DNA of 64,000 nt, from positions 65,811,593-65,875,592 of the forward strand of contig CM056738.1 of NCBI GenBank assembly GCA_029844215.1, in the 5' to 3' direction. Below are positions 11,391 through 23,192 of this stretch, piece by piece. The stretch is from Przewalskia tangutica. Lineage: Eukaryota > Streptophyta > Magnoliopsida > Solanales > Solanaceae. The position numbers and the translations under genes are program-made. Position 1 is the stretch's first letter, and every line of letters starts with the position of its first letter. The notes under the pieces are model-generated. The model had not been told where the DNA came from. It was given only the letters and a program-made list of their open reading frames with translations, and ran no database searches.

Positions 11391-12009
11391 TGCTTAATGA
11401 TGCTACGGGCGGGTGACCCTACTTTGATCATGAGCCTCCTATTTTTATGCAGTAAAGTATATACTTGGTTACTCTCATTGTTAGTAAGGCCGCGATTATC
11501 GTAATTTGTTTATCATACGTAGCTCCGCTTTATTTTAGACTTATGATGTAAATTGCAGATTTTCGCTTTTACATACTTGGAACATCATTGTCACGACCCC
11601 TTTCCTCGGGGGCTGCGTTCATGCCGCAGGTAGGGGTAAGCAGATGGTGGATCCTCATTCTTAGGATCACTGATCAGGTGTCAGAAGCTCCATTTCTCCG
11701 GAGGCTTGTCTTTTGGTACGGTTTCCCTGATGTTGTAGATTTATGTACATTCAGGGGTATGGCGGGGACATGTCCCGTCACAGTTGTTATTCTTAGAGGT
11801 CTGTAGTCATATTTGTGGATTGGGTTGTATGAACAAAGGTGTAACTGTTTTTACTTGGGGTTATGTATATTTCCCGGAAGGCGGCCTTATCGGCCAGCCT
11901 GTTGATATTTGTTGTTATGTATTGTATGAGTTTTGTATGTTCATTGCTATTCTCGATGTATACCGTAGGGGTTCCTGTAGGGCACCGATCATGGCGTCGG
12001 GTCGTGACA

Positions 12010-12666
12010 TAAATACTATCTTATCTTACTAGATGATTTTTCTCACTTTGTTTGGTTGTATCCTCTCATATTTAAATCAGAAGTGTTTGCCAAATTTCTT
12101 GAGTTTCGTAAATTCATTCAAACACAGTTTGAAAAATGCATAAAATATTTTCAGTGCGATAATGGTCGTGAATTCAACAACTCTATGTTTCACCGGTTTT
12201 GTACCAATAATGGCATGTCATTTCGCTTCTCCTTCTCCCACACCTCCTCACAAAACGGTAAAGCTGAAAGAATCATCCGCACCATTAACAATATGATTCG
12301 CACTCTTTTGATTCATGTCTCCCTACCTCCATCTTTCTGGGTCTATGCTGCTAAAATGTCAGAATACATCCTAAATATTCTCCCAACTAGCACCCTTCAC
12401 AATATGACCTCTACCAAAATTCTCTATCATAGAGTCCCCTCTTATGATCATCTCCGAATATTCGATTGTCTATGCTATCTTAACATTGCCTCTACTATCC
12501 CTCACAAACTAGCCCCCTAGTCCACTCCGTGTGTCTACCTAGGCTTCCCGTCGAACCATAGAGGATATCTATGCTATGACATGTCCACTCGTCAGATCCA
12601 CATCTCTCATCATGTCACATTCGATGAGACCACATTCCCATTTTTGAATCTTAAAAAGTTTCAATA
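12010..12666 (+). pseudogene. Copia integrase, second part
   Basis: This resumes the integrase core after the solo LTR. It carries the second catalytic Asp in 'FQCDNGREF' (about 12153-12180) and the catalytic Glu in 'NGKAERIIRT' (about 12256-12285), completing the DDE triad whose first Asp lies before 9008. The downstream 'YLGFPSNHRGYLCYD' block is the usual end of Copia integrase. In-frame stops are at 12518-12520 and after 'LKKFQ' (about 12665). Normally integrase inserts the cDNA into chromosomes; this copy is dead. Confidence 0.85.
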
Positions 12667-13080
12667 ACCGGATTACTCTTTTCTTGACGAGCCTGACATC
12701 TCTCACATCATCCTAAGTCAACTAGAGCATAACATTTCTTCTTCAGCGCCGCGGCCCCAAGGGTCAGCGTCGCGGCTCTAAAACTCCTGCGAACAGGTCC
12801 CTGATTCACCGTCGACAGCGCCACGACGCCAAAACATCAGAGAGGTCTATCAGTCCTCCAGCGCCGCGACATTTGATCACAGCGCCACAGCGCCGTCGAC
12901 GGTTCCCTCCAGCGCCGCGGTGCTTACTCCGGCGTCTGTCCCTCCGTATCCAACAAATCCCTCAGGCTTGAAACCTCTCATTATCCCCACTCACCAAATG
13001 GAAACTCGTGCAAAACATGGAATCTTCAAACCCAAAGTCCAATTTAACTTGTCTGCCCAAACTATTTCACCAATTTCCAA
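12667..13080 (+). pseudogene. Copia pol linker with GCGCC repeats
   Basis: This is the segment between integrase and reverse transcriptase. It encodes a low-complexity linker interrupted by stops. At 12745-12915 it holds six copies of a 'cagCGCCgCGg'-like core, the motif found in the Athila-like element. At 12990-13030 the 'IPTHQMETRAKHGIFKPK' block typical of the region before RVT_2 is readable. Confidence 0.7.
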
Positions 13081-13738
13081 GAACCCTATATTGGCCAAAC
13101 AAGACCTTAATTGGAATGCGGCTATGACTGAGGAATTCAATGCTTTAACTAAACAACACACATAGGATCTAGTACCTAGACCTGAGGGGGTGAATGTGAT
13201 TCGTTGTCTGTGGCTATTTCGTCACAAATTTAGAGATAGTTGAGATCTTGAGAGGTATAAGGCAAGACTTGTGGCTAATGACACAAATCAACAGGAGGGC
13301 ATTGATTGTGGTGAGACCTTCAGCCCGGTTATCAAACCGGCTACCATCCGCACAGTTTTGAGCATTGTCATGGGCAAACACTGACCGATCCATCAGCTTG
13401 ATGTGAAGAATGCATTCTTACATAGGGATCTAAGAGAGACAGTCTACATGCATCAGCAGCCAGTGTTCACTCATCCAGTAGTTCCTCACTATGCGTGTCG
13501 TCTCTGTAAGTCACTATATGGCCTAAAACAGGTCCCCCGTGCGTGGTATGATCGATTTGTCAGGTATATCTTGCAGATTGAGTTTGTATGCAGCAAGAGT
13601 GATACATCACTTTTCATTTTTCATCGAGGTAGTAGCACTTCTTACTTATTACTTTACGTGGATGACATTGTTCTTACTGCCTCCTCCGACGGATTGAAAA
13701 ATGAGATTATTACCTTGCTTAAGTCCGAATTTGCATGA
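13081..13738 (+). pseudogene. Copia reverse transcriptase (RVT_2)
   Basis: The RVT_2 order is clear: 'W-N-A-A-M-T-E-E-F-N-A-L', 'YKARLVAN', 'ETFSPVIKPATIRTVLSI', 'HQLDVKNAFLHRDLRETVYM', 'CRLCKSLYGLKQVPRAWYDRF' and the catalytic 'LLLYVDDIVLTA' (about 13652-13685). The YVDD and the LDVKNAF aspartates are intact, but stops interrupt the frame (13163, about 13241 and about 13382), and a one-base loss near 13737 shifts the frame before 'LGKLSYYL'. It would have made cDNA from the element's RNA in the cytoplasmic particle. Confidence 0.9.
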
Positions 13739-14602
13739 CTGATTTGGGGAAGCTGAGTTACTATCAGTGACCAGGTCTGTCAATCATATGTTTTTGTGTC
13801 ATCGTAAGTATGCAGAAAAGATTGTGTACAGGGCTAAGATGGCGAACTGCAAAGGGGTGCTACTCCAGTTGATTCCAAATCTAAGCTCAGTGCCATGGAT
13901 GATGCTCCAGTCTCTGATCCTACTCTGTAAAGGAGTCTTGCAGGTGCACTTCAGTATCTCACCTTCACCAGGCCAGCCATAGCTTATGATGTTCAGCATG
14001 TGTGCTTATTCATGCATGCCCCCAAGGAGTCTCATTTCACTGCTCTTAAACGTATAATTCGATACATTAAGGGCACTCTTGATTATGGTTTGCACTTATA
14101 CCCCTCTGCACCAAACAAGTTGCTTTCATATACGGATGCAGATTGGACAGGGTGTCCGGACACGCTACGCTCCACCTCCGGCTTTTGTGTTTTCTTAGGG
14201 GATAATTTGATTTCTTGGTCTGCCAAACGACAGGCTACCCTATTTTGCTCCAGTGCCGAAGATGAGTACAGAGGCATTGCAAATGTAGTAGCTGAGATTT
14301 GTTGGCTCAAAAATTTACTGTTAGAACTTCAGTGTCCTTTGTGTCAGGCATCTATTGTGTATTGTGATAACATCTCTGTCATCTATCTTTCTCATAATCC
14401 GGTTCAACATCAGCGAACCAAACATATTGAGATAGACCTACACTTCGTTCGTGAGAAAGTTGCGTTAGGCCATGTCATAGTGTTACATGTTCCATCATCC
14501 TATCAGTATGCAGACATATTTACCAAAGGACTTCCTGCAGCTTATTTCTTAACTTGGATCCGGTCTCGTCCGACTTCCTCATTTCCGATCGAGGGTATGT
14601 AA
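13739..14602 (+). pseudogene. Copia reverse transcriptase end and RNase H
   Basis: The region 13739-13999 holds the end of RVT_2 in shifting frames ('KLSYYL', 'KYAEKIVYRAKMANCK', 'ALQYLTFTRPAIAYDVQ'). From 14000 one frame is open for 200 codons, with the Copia RNase H signature: 'YTDADWTGCPDTLRSTSGFC', 'ISWSAKRQ', 'SSAEDEYRGIA', 'YCDNISVIYLSHNPVQHQRTKHIEIDLHFVREKV' and 'DIFTKGLP'. The active-site residues (Asp of TDADW, Glu of SSAEDEY, Asp of YCDN) are present. The usual SSAEAEY reads SSAEDEY. It ends at 14602, within the first codons of the 3' LTR. Confidence 0.9.
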
Positions 14603-14800
14603 ACGTGTAAATAGAGACAATATTATTCCCTATCCATAATTAGAATATTTTCATATATTGTGTAAATATAATTATGGTAAGACTAGAATTCCTCTTTTAT
14701 ATAGGCTTAGGATTCCTATTGTATAAGGGATGAACATTGTACTCTATATATACTTTGATATTAATGAAAGACTCCCAAGAGAGATTAATATCATCTTACA
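14598..14800 (+). repeat. 3' LTR of Copia element
   Basis: It begins TGTAAACG after a purine-rich 'gatcgagggta' tract and ends CATCTTACA before the TSD GGATG (14801-14805). It is nearly identical to the 5' LTR. Confidence 0.9.
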
Positions 14801-15212
14801 GGATGCATTGGATAAAATAATGCATGCATTAGTTTTGTATATTAACAATATCTTATTTGGTATACTTTTTGAACATATGTATAACTAATACAAACATTAG
14901 TTATACACCATATTTTGTATTATCCTATGCAACTAATGCATAGGAAATCATGGTATTAGAAATTCAATGTGTTCTAATGCATGCGTAAGCATGGTAAAAG
15001 ACACAATTGTCCATAAAGTCTTCTCACACAGTATAAGTATAAAGGATATTTTTGTGAACAGCTAATTATATTTAGAAATTATGCAATGCATGTTATTTTT
15101 AATACGTCAAATCAAATGGTGGATAAAAAATAATCCCTACATAACTAATACTAATATCACTAATACATCCTATTAAATATTATTCTTATACACTCTACCA
15201 AACGACCCCTTA

Positions 15213-15780
15213 AAATGTATATAATAGCAACCATCAGATGCTTTTTAAATCAATCATAATATTTCATTTTGACTGAAATGACCAAATTGCCCTCAACCTG
15301 CCAAAACAGGCATGTTGATCTCCTGTGTGCTAACTCCCTTTTCTAATATAATAGAATACCAGAAAAATAAAATATTGGAGTGCACCAGAAAGAATGACAT
15401 GTCGGTGGTTTTTAACCGTAGGCATTTTGCCAGGATTTGAAGTCGACCATAACTAATTATTTGTCCTTGGTAATAATAAAAATTAATAATAATGTCGCAT
15501 GTTGGTAATGCTTAAAAAGTACTTTACTATTTTCCTTCTTCTTTTCGCATTCACTTGAAGGTCGATTGGTATAATCTATAGGGAAAACAACCATGGTCTA
15601 TATAGCCCGTTTGAATGAGTTTAAAATAGATTTTTTTTATTATACCCAAACATTACAAAAGTATGTAAAAGTTGTTTTAGCTTAAAAGCACCTACAATAA
15701 GTTAATCCAAACAATCTCATAGTTTTGTATGACTTTATTCAATATTTTGATTGTAATTTGAATTATGTATAATTTAATAC
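15213..15780. other. AT-rich spacer
   Basis: No ORF, RNA gene or clear repeat is seen. It is probably host spacer or very old repeat. Confidence 0.4.
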
Positions 15781-15782
15781 AC

Positions 15783-16262
15783 GAGATCATTTGGTAGATG
15801 GTTAGGATTATGCAGATATTAGTAATGTATTAGTAATGTCGGTATTAGTTATGCATGTATTAGTAATGTATTAGTAATGTCGGTATTAGTTATGCATGTA
15901 TTAGTAATGTAGGTATTAATTATGTAGAATTTACTTATACAGGATTTAGGTATGCATATATTATTTCTTTGGATAGTTTGTTATAGTAAAAGTTAATAAA
16001 TATCATATCTTTATTAAAATTTAAATATTTATTTATAATTAAAATTATTTTTACAAAGTATATATTAAAAATTATATAAAAATAATTATTTAGAAAAGGA
16101 AAGTATTTAAATGGAAAGTGATAAGGGAATATTGTCATTTCAACTTTTTATTCATGTATTAATTATTTCATTTTTTATCCCGCATAAAATAATATATAGA
16201 TTTCCTCATAACTTATAAATGTATTAGTTATGACGGTTTCTAAATTGCAAACCAAACATTTT
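15783..16262. mobile_element. MITE-like stretch related to the Tourist-like MITE
   Basis: It begins 'gatcatttggtag' and ends near 'gcaaaccaaacat', an imperfect inverted pair, with an interior rich in 'gtattagttatgcatg', as in the MITE at 6886. No clean target duplication was found, so the ends are approximate. Confidence 0.4.
15817..15925. repeat. 41-bp tandem repeat
   Basis: 'tattagtaatgtattagta' starts at 15817 and 15858, and a partial third unit starts at 15899. The period is 41 bp, with about 2.6 copies. Confidence 0.8.
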
Positions 16263-16309
16263 TTTTTAACAAAACCATCACAAAAAAATGAAATAATTAA
16301 TACATGAAT
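16150..16309. repeat. Perfect 27-bp inverted repeat
   Basis: The arms at 16150-16176 and 16283-16309 are exact reverse complements ('attcatgtattaattattt...'), separated by 106 bases. They could fold into a hairpin or be the ends of a 160-bp element. Confidence 0.8.
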
Positions 16310-16471
16310 AGGTGATGGAAATTTATTAAACAAAACTTTATGTATAAATAAAGCTACTCCAATAAACCGGAGAGCAAAAGAAAGTGAAAAAAGAAAAAAA
16401 ACACAAAACAAAATTGAAGTAAGCTAAAAGTAGAAAACTAAACATGAGCATTGATCTACTAATCTTGGAGA

Positions 16472-18148
16472 TGTCACACCCCAACCTAGGTGGGGTGGAC
16501 AGACACCTAGTGTCTTACGTACGTGAGTAACCTATCTTATAAAATTATTAAACTTACTGCATTTACATACTAGCAAGCAGAAAATTCCAACAACATATAA
16601 ATATGACCCTGACTCGGCAATACTCCAGGAGGAAATGAAGCTCACCAATAAAAGCTGATATCCGGAGGCGACCCACAATGATAGATCTTCACTTCACCTA
16701 CCTGAACTTACGTGGCATGAAACACAATGTCCGCAGAAAAAGGGATGTCAGTATGAAAAATATACTGAATATGTAAGGCGAAAGTACAACACAACAATAC
16801 ATAATCATAAAAAGAGGAATATGAATCAACCTAAATCTGTGAATATCGCTGAGTCATAATATACATACCGATCATACCTATCTTGTAATTATTGTATACT
16901 GATATATGAACGTCGTAACTTTAACCGTTCGATTGCCCAACTAATCAGTGGTAACTGTCAAACCGATCGTAGCTCGGTAGTAAATACGTATTTTCCCGAC
17001 CAGTGATAAATAATGCGATACATAACTGCCCAACCGGTGGTAACTTCCTGACTGACCATAGCCCGATGGTAAATACCTGCTTTCCCAATCGAGGATAAAT
17101 AATGATACATAACTGCCTAACCAGCGGTAACTGTCCGATCGGTCGTAGCCCTGTGGTAAATAGAAATACATAATCTGCCCAACCAATCGTAACTCAGTGA
17201 TAAATCATAATGCCATGTACATTCTCCCTCTAGGTACTGCATACATAGATGAAGAGTTATAAGAGACTTTTATGAACTTATCATACTGCCATAATATTGC
17301 TAGTTTCCTGATTTGCATTTGGGGACTATCATTAACAACATTCATTTTATCTTAAACTAAGAGTCCTTTTAACATGAATACCAAGATCATATGAGGCTTT
17401 ACATAAGAGATCTTAATCCATTAAGAATAGAGTCGTTATACTTCTGACTGTCATCATGGACATAACATATCATTTTACTCTTTCATACGAATCAACAAGA
17501 TAATATACATCATTTCTAACTTTTGTGAAACCAATAAGGTAAGATACATCATTTCTAACTTTAATGAAAACCAACAAGAGCCATAAGATGTCAATAAAGA
17601 CGAGATGCTATAAGGTGCGGAAAGTACTCCCAACAATGGACAAACAAGAGTCATGTACTCAATGAAATAGATGATATAGGCATCTGAAACTCAACAAGAA
17701 TGAAGTCATTTTGAATGACGTTTCGTTTCATTTTCGTTCTTTGACAAAATCATGCCAAAAGAAGGAATAAGCCTTAACATACCTTCCACCGTAGTCTTCC
17801 TTCAAACTCTACCAAGTGAATCGCTAATATACTGCTCTACAATATGGAAACACAACCTTATAATACATATGAAGCATGAAGATAGCCAACAAGCGACAAA
17901 CATGCTTATACAAAATCGAACAACACCTCCCCTCTTTCCCTCTACTTCTCTCAAACTCAAAACAACACCAACAACACAAGAACAATATTAATAACATCAC
18001 ATTTAAGCTATTCCATAAATTTCTAGCCATAACATATCATATCCATTGCTTCAAAATAGTCCCATACCACACGATATCGACAAGCTCATTCTATGACAAT
18101 TTGGACAGTATCTCCCCATTTCTTTTACGTACATCAAGCCAATAATAA
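16472..18148 (-). mobile_element. Old gypsy LTR, minus orientation
   Basis: It starts TGTCACACCCCAACCTAGG, the same start as the LTR remnant at 37846 ('cacaccccaacctag'), and includes the conserved 'cttacgtacgtgag' and 'gcaagcagaaaattcc' blocks. The right end is uncertain; I place it near 18148, where a degenerate 'acgtacat' resembles the terminus of related LTRs. It contains a tandem repeat at 16925-17200. Short frames inside are not genes. Confidence 0.55.
16925..17200 (-). repeat. Degenerate tandem repeat in LTR
   Basis: About three units of 80-100 bp, each with 'gcccaacc-gtggtaact', 'gtagc-c-gtggtaaata' and 'gataaataatgatacata' blocks. Confidence 0.65.
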
Positions 18149-19787
18149 TGTTGACACTCAATTTGTCCCCCTCTTCCCATTATTCATCCAAAATTAAACT
18201 ATTTTTCAACACCACAATATTTAGTATCTTTACTCGTCTCTTTACTATCGTGAATTTTTTTATCACAATCATAATTTTATCTTCTTGAAGTTTATACTTG
18301 TATATTTGTTCCACAACCCATACTAATTTGGAACACTTAAAACTCTACCCAAACCATTAAATTCTATCCCATTGTCCCTTTAAATTCGTCCAACATACCA
18401 GCCCATCCCCTTATTTCCCTTGGCCCAAATTCCCATATTCTACCCATCAGCCCATTCTTATTCTCAAAGAGACCCATTGTTATTTTCCACTTCAAAGACA
18501 ACAAAAACCTAAAGCCAAAATCCCTAATCTCAAAAGCCAACCCTCCGCTGCACCTTCCATTTCTAGCTTAACACCAAACCCCATTCCAACAATACACAGA
18601 GACTGCATTTCCATTTGCATACAAGGTCATCTCAATCACGTGAGATATTGTACAACACTCAAATTCGAATGATTTTGTTGACTAGTTTTCAAAATTCATC
18701 ATTCAAACTCCCGCCCAAAAGAACCCCAGCAACCCTAATTCAATCCTATAAATACTAAGCTTTGGGTTCGTTTCAAAAAAAAAAACTCTCCGAGCCGCCG
18801 CCTTACACTTTCAAAACCCTAAAAATACTTCTCATTAAAAAGCTTTCAGAGATAAGTTTTAAAGAAAATTTTGCTTCTGATTCGGTAAGTCGATTTGAAC
18901 TTAAGGACCTTTTGCCTCAGTTCGCTGCATCCGAAACAGGTCTGAAACTCAAACTCGTCTTATTTTTGTGTTTTTGTGTGTTTTACATACTGATTCGGAT
19001 AATAATGTAGTGTATCTATGTTGCTTTGTTAATGTTTAAATATGTTAAGTTTGGTTAGTTCATTTATTAATGAAAAGTCATGTGATAAGTGTCTGCCTCG
19101 AGTAGAAGTAGACCTCACCCTTCTTATTTTTACTTCTGTATGTTTGTGTGATTAAGACCCGTTATTAGGATAATTATGTGTTTAGTTTGTCCAATACGAT
19201 ACTTTCTTTGTTAAATATGCAGTAGTTGGTTTAATAATAAAATATAAGATTAATATTGTTTAGATTTAAAAGTAGTCTTCATATAAATCAGATGTATGCT
19301 TAAGATATAAATTATTTTGATTTAAACATTAGTTCATGTAGCTCATGGAATATCCTAGAGGTTATTCTACGATTTAAGTTGATATGGATATGTAAATGTT
19401 TGAAGTATGAACCTTTGATTTATTTCTCGTAATATGCCTATGAGTCTATGTTAGATGAACAACAATAACTAGAAGATATCTTGTTTCTACCTATACCCCT
19501 TTCCCCCTAAGCTTAATAATGGCTAAGAGATGTGAAACTGGTGAAGCATAAAAAATAGGATGGATGTGTAGTACATTATCTTATTGGTATAGTGATCTGA
19601 AAATTTATTGCTTCGTAGATCTAGTAGTGATTGAAACTGCATGATGAATCTGTTTGTTTAGGATTTTTTTTAATAATGTTTTGAGTGCTAAATGGTATGA
19701 TGTGTTGGCTTAGCCAACCTACTATTTGTACATCATGTATGGATTTAGGCCCATGTGTCAATGAATGCTCTGATTAGGTGAACAGGC
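18149..19787 (+). other. LTR- or promoter-like region of unknown element
   Basis: 'tgttgacactcaatttgtccc' at 18149 resembles the start of plant gypsy LTRs. TATAAATA at 18747 is followed by a pyrimidine-rich leader and a possible splice donor (cggtaagt, about 18881-18888). No coding exon is recognisable. It may be an LTR, or the 5' end of a dead gene. The region 19010-19787 is AT-rich with nothing else visible. Confidence 0.35.
18747..18754 (+). promoter_or_regulatory. TATA box
   Basis: TATAAATA in 'aatcctataaatactaagc', 100 bases downstream of CA-rich sequence. It is a candidate core promoter on the plus strand. Confidence 0.45.
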
Positions 19788-19791
19788 ATTA

Positions 19792-22700
19792 TCACACGAC
19801 TGCCCGGCCCGTGGATCGTGCCTTACCCGCACCCAAGTAGTCATACATCGAGAAATCAATGAAAATAAAACAACCAAAATATGAAACAAAGATAAATAAG
19901 ACACGCTTTAGGAAAAAGTTGCCTTTCTAAGATATATGTATATAAGTACCCCAAAATGAACAGCTACATCTCAACCTTACAACAGTCTATGCACTCTAAG
20001 AGTTTAAAACAACAATGGCGGGGCCCCGCCATACCCCGAATACAAATATCTACAACGACAGGACCATACTAAAATGCTAAGCTTCCGAGAAACGGAGCTT
20101 TCTAACGCCAAACGGTGATCCTAAGAACGGATCAAAGAGAGTACGCTTTACTCGCAGATTGAACGCACTCAAGGAGGTCAAGACAGTACCAAATATGTGA
20201 AATCAAAATATCGTATGTGAAATCATAGTAGTCTATATAAAGCGAGACATGTATGATAACCAAAACTACAATTCACAAGAAATAAATAATATGTCAAGTC
20301 GTGACTCACGCCTCAAAGTCATCATAAAACCGTGACGGTAAGTACGAGGCATAGCCGACTACTAAAAACCCCAAGACAACAAGCGTCGTGAAATCAGACA
20401 TGAGATCCGCCTGCATCGTCACATGATCAAAGCCGCCACTCGCGCGAGATCTAATGCGCTGCCTAGCCCCGAACTTTCCGTAGCTCCGCATGGGCCACTT
20501 CCAATGGCCCGCATGAGGTATTCCCCGCATCGAGGGTAGCTACTCCCCGGCAGTGTCCTGGACTCGTCGTCCGCATGGCCACAAAGACCGCATGACCACA
20601 AGCGGCCGATACTAACACGAACTCCCGAGCTCGCATAGGCCATACTGCACTGCATAAGGTATTCTCGAATCATAGGTCACTAGACCCGCTGAGTCTACCC
20701 AGACGGAGACAAATTTTAACCCCTAATCACGAGTGATATAATATCAACATGGCGCTTTATCGTTAAACAACCTAAGCACAATAAGGGAAAACCCCTCTAC
20801 ACAAACATCACAAGATACTAACTCACGTAGCATCCTAACACGTTTACTTATCAAGTCAACAAGAAAGTATTACAAGACTATCACAAATCAATACAATCAA
20901 GTTATTCACACAAGGTACTTTCTACATTATGCTAACAAGTTCGGGTTTTTAGCCCCAAAGTACTTTATGTATTACTCTTTTAAAAGATCCGTTTCTTTCA
21001 CAAAAGTCACACAATACCCGTAGTATAAAAATAGAGTGATTATCTTTTGAAGTAAATCAACACATTTCTCTTTGTAAAATCAAGTAACAACATTCTTTTC
21101 CCAACGCTTAAGTTTGCCTAATTTCAATTACTCAAGTTTCTCATTTTCGAAAGGTTTCGTAGTTCATAGCTTTAATCCTTTAAAACAATTTGAGAAACAT
21201 ATACCCTAAGTGTGAGTAGGTTATTATTATTCGTAACAATCTTATTACAGCAGCCATGATCTAGTAAATGTAATATCATTTTGTCTCATCTTAGCTCCTA
21301 TGCAGATGGAAGTTTCTACTGGTTTTAATAATACTTTATTAGTCAAAATATTTCCCTTTATTAGCGCTGCTGTGGTTTGTTCGACATTTATTCTGATCGG
21401 TAAAACATCATTCCTTTTGAAAACCAAAAATACTATTTACTCACGAATGAGGTTTCACACTTTTTAACAAAATTCATATTAGTATAATAAGTCAAGTCTC
21501 TTATTTCCTTAAATCAATAAATCGTTCTTTTTATCACTCTTAAGCCGTTATACCTAACTTCCCATAAAGCTAGTATAACTCTTAAGCTTTTAAAACCAAG
21601 TGTTACTCTTCTTTCAAAAAAGGTTTCTTAATTCTTTTGAACTTCTTCAGATTCTTTTTATTCAGGCTTAAGTCAAGACATTGCGTAAGTATTATTCAGC
21701 TTAAGTCCAAGACATTCTCAGTAATTATTATTCGTGCTTAAGTCCAAGACATTGCCGTAATTATTATTCGCTTAACACACGACGCTCACCGTACTATATA
21801 CATATTCTTTAAAATATCATGCTCAAGAGGATAGGAAGAATCACATACCTTCTCGCGAAATCCACCGCCAAGTTGAATATGTCGCGCAGAGAATCGACCT
21901 ATAATACCAAATACGTCTATCAACGCCCGTGATCAGCATCGCATAAAGCTCTAAGCAGGGTTCGTTATTCTATGGACATTTGGGCAAAGACTTCCTACCC
22001 GTGAGCTACTCAAGTTCATCAGTGAAAACAGTCCTATGTAAGTACAGTTCTATTATTCATCATTTAAACCCTTCTACTGTGATAACAGCTTCAATTCTAT
22101 TCTTTAATATCCTTCTAAGTATTTAATACTTACTCCTATACTTCTACGGATATATATTCTAATTACAAAAGGAGGATAAGGTTATTTACCCTAAGCCCAA
22201 TAATATCCTAGATAAAAGTCGCACTGAGCAAGGTTTAGCTCCTAAGTCAGGCCCCAGAGCTCTAAGAAAACCTTAGGTTCTTCACAACTTCTACTAAGGA
22301 CTATGGATTTGGGCTAGGTAATTGGGCATTATAACAATACTAAGGCAACTTTTCTACCGCTGAGGGGTAGTGTTTGGCCTAGGCTAGCTTTATGGGGTGT
22401 TGCTCGCCAGTGGCTTCTCAAAGGGAGGTGTGTTTGGACGAAACAACAAGAGGGAGAGGAGGATTTGAGACTTAGAAAGATTGCTCAATTTAGGATGAAA
22501 TAACTCTTCAACAAGGGGGTATTTATAGGTGGATGGCCAACCAAGGGTCAAGATGGTGCCAAGTGCAAGGCAAGTAGGGTGAGGATTTAGGCAAGTGTTC
22601 TCGCCAACTTGCACACAAAATATCCTACCAACTACTTGACAAAATAAGCCTCTCCATTCGCCCTATGCGTGACAAGTCCACTCAACGGAGGTGACAAGTG

Positions 22701-23192
22701 TCGCCTCTCGTTGGTCCAAAGTGTTTCGCCTCTCGGAAAAATCCGCAAAAATTAGAAATGACATAGCCTAATTTATCCTACGCGAAGTCTTGTAAAACGC
22801 TTCGTCGGAAAACGACTCTAAACGGTGTTGCACAAAGTGAAATCGCCCAAGCCAACCAGGGGGTGACACGTGTCGCCTCCTACTGGCCCAAAATATTTCA
22901 TCTTCCAAAATATCCACAATGGCCAAAATCTCAAAACAAAGTGGGCCCTACAAAATCAGAATTTTCTCCCGTGGGCCCCACGTGACCATTTCCAAAATAA
23001 AATTCCATAATTCTCTAATATTCCCAAGAAGTCCGAATACCAAACTGGGAATCCACCCCATTAACGAACCTTTTTCCTTCACAAAACCTAAACTTTTCCG
23101 TGGGAAAATCACCTCGTTCTTCCTTTCCACTTTCAATGTCGTATTCTCGCACGCACGCCCTCGCATACATACCACAAACTACGGGTATAACA
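19792..23192 (-). repeat. 3' LTR of the element
   Basis: It ends 'acgggtataaca', followed by the 'ttctcctcc' tract. TATA is at 22520-22527 (minus). Degenerate repeats with 'cgcatgaggtatt' occur around 20420-20700. Confidence 0.85.

Larger units (their letters stand above)
9009..12009 (+). mobile_element. Solo LTR of a long-LTR gypsy family
   Basis: It starts TGTTACACCCCG and ends GGTCGTGACA, with target duplication TAAAT at 9004-9008 and 12010-12014. Reading across the insert, the Copia integrase frame continues (G-H-K-Y-Y-L-I-L-L-D-D-F-S). There is no primer site, coding or second LTR, so this is a solo LTR left by recombination between LTRs. It is related to the plus-strand LTRs at 46767 and 52328 through its ends and U5-like 3' part ('ttcatgccgcag', 'taggatcac', 'gaagctcc', 'ggcgtcgggtcgtgaca'). 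Confidence 0.9.
6905..14800 (+). mobile_element. Ty1/Copia retrotransposon (Ale/Retrofit-like), decayed
   Basis: The LTRs are 204 and 203 bp, with a TSD of GGATG at 6900-6904 and 14801-14805. The primer site follows the 5' LTR directly. The gene order gag, protease/GAG-pre-integrase, integrase, RVT_2 reverse transcriptase and RNase H defines Copia. The coding part is broken by several in-frame stops and at least two frameshifts, and a solo LTR splits the integrase. Without that insert the element is about 4.9 kb. The short LTR suggests the Ale lineage, which is an inference. Confidence 0.9.
6886..15209. mobile_element. Tourist-like MITE (PIF/Harbinger), interrupted by Copia element
   Basis: The terminal inverted repeats are 'ggagtcgtttggtag' at 6886 and its complement 'ctaccaaacgacccc' ending at 15209, flanked by TTA on both sides (6883-6885 and 15210-15212). 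TTA target duplication and 'GGG-tcGTTTGGTA' ends are typical of Tourist MITEs. Without the Copia insert (6905-14800 plus one TSD copy) it is about 423 bp, AT-rich and non-coding. It would have been moved by a PIF/Harbinger transposase encoded elsewhere. Confidence 0.75.

Noticed and set aside
18762..19010. 82-codon frame 'MGSFQKKK...' as a host gene
   Set aside because: It starts at a TTG-type codon in a leader-like region, the second half is low-complexity hydrophobic, and no domain is recognisable.
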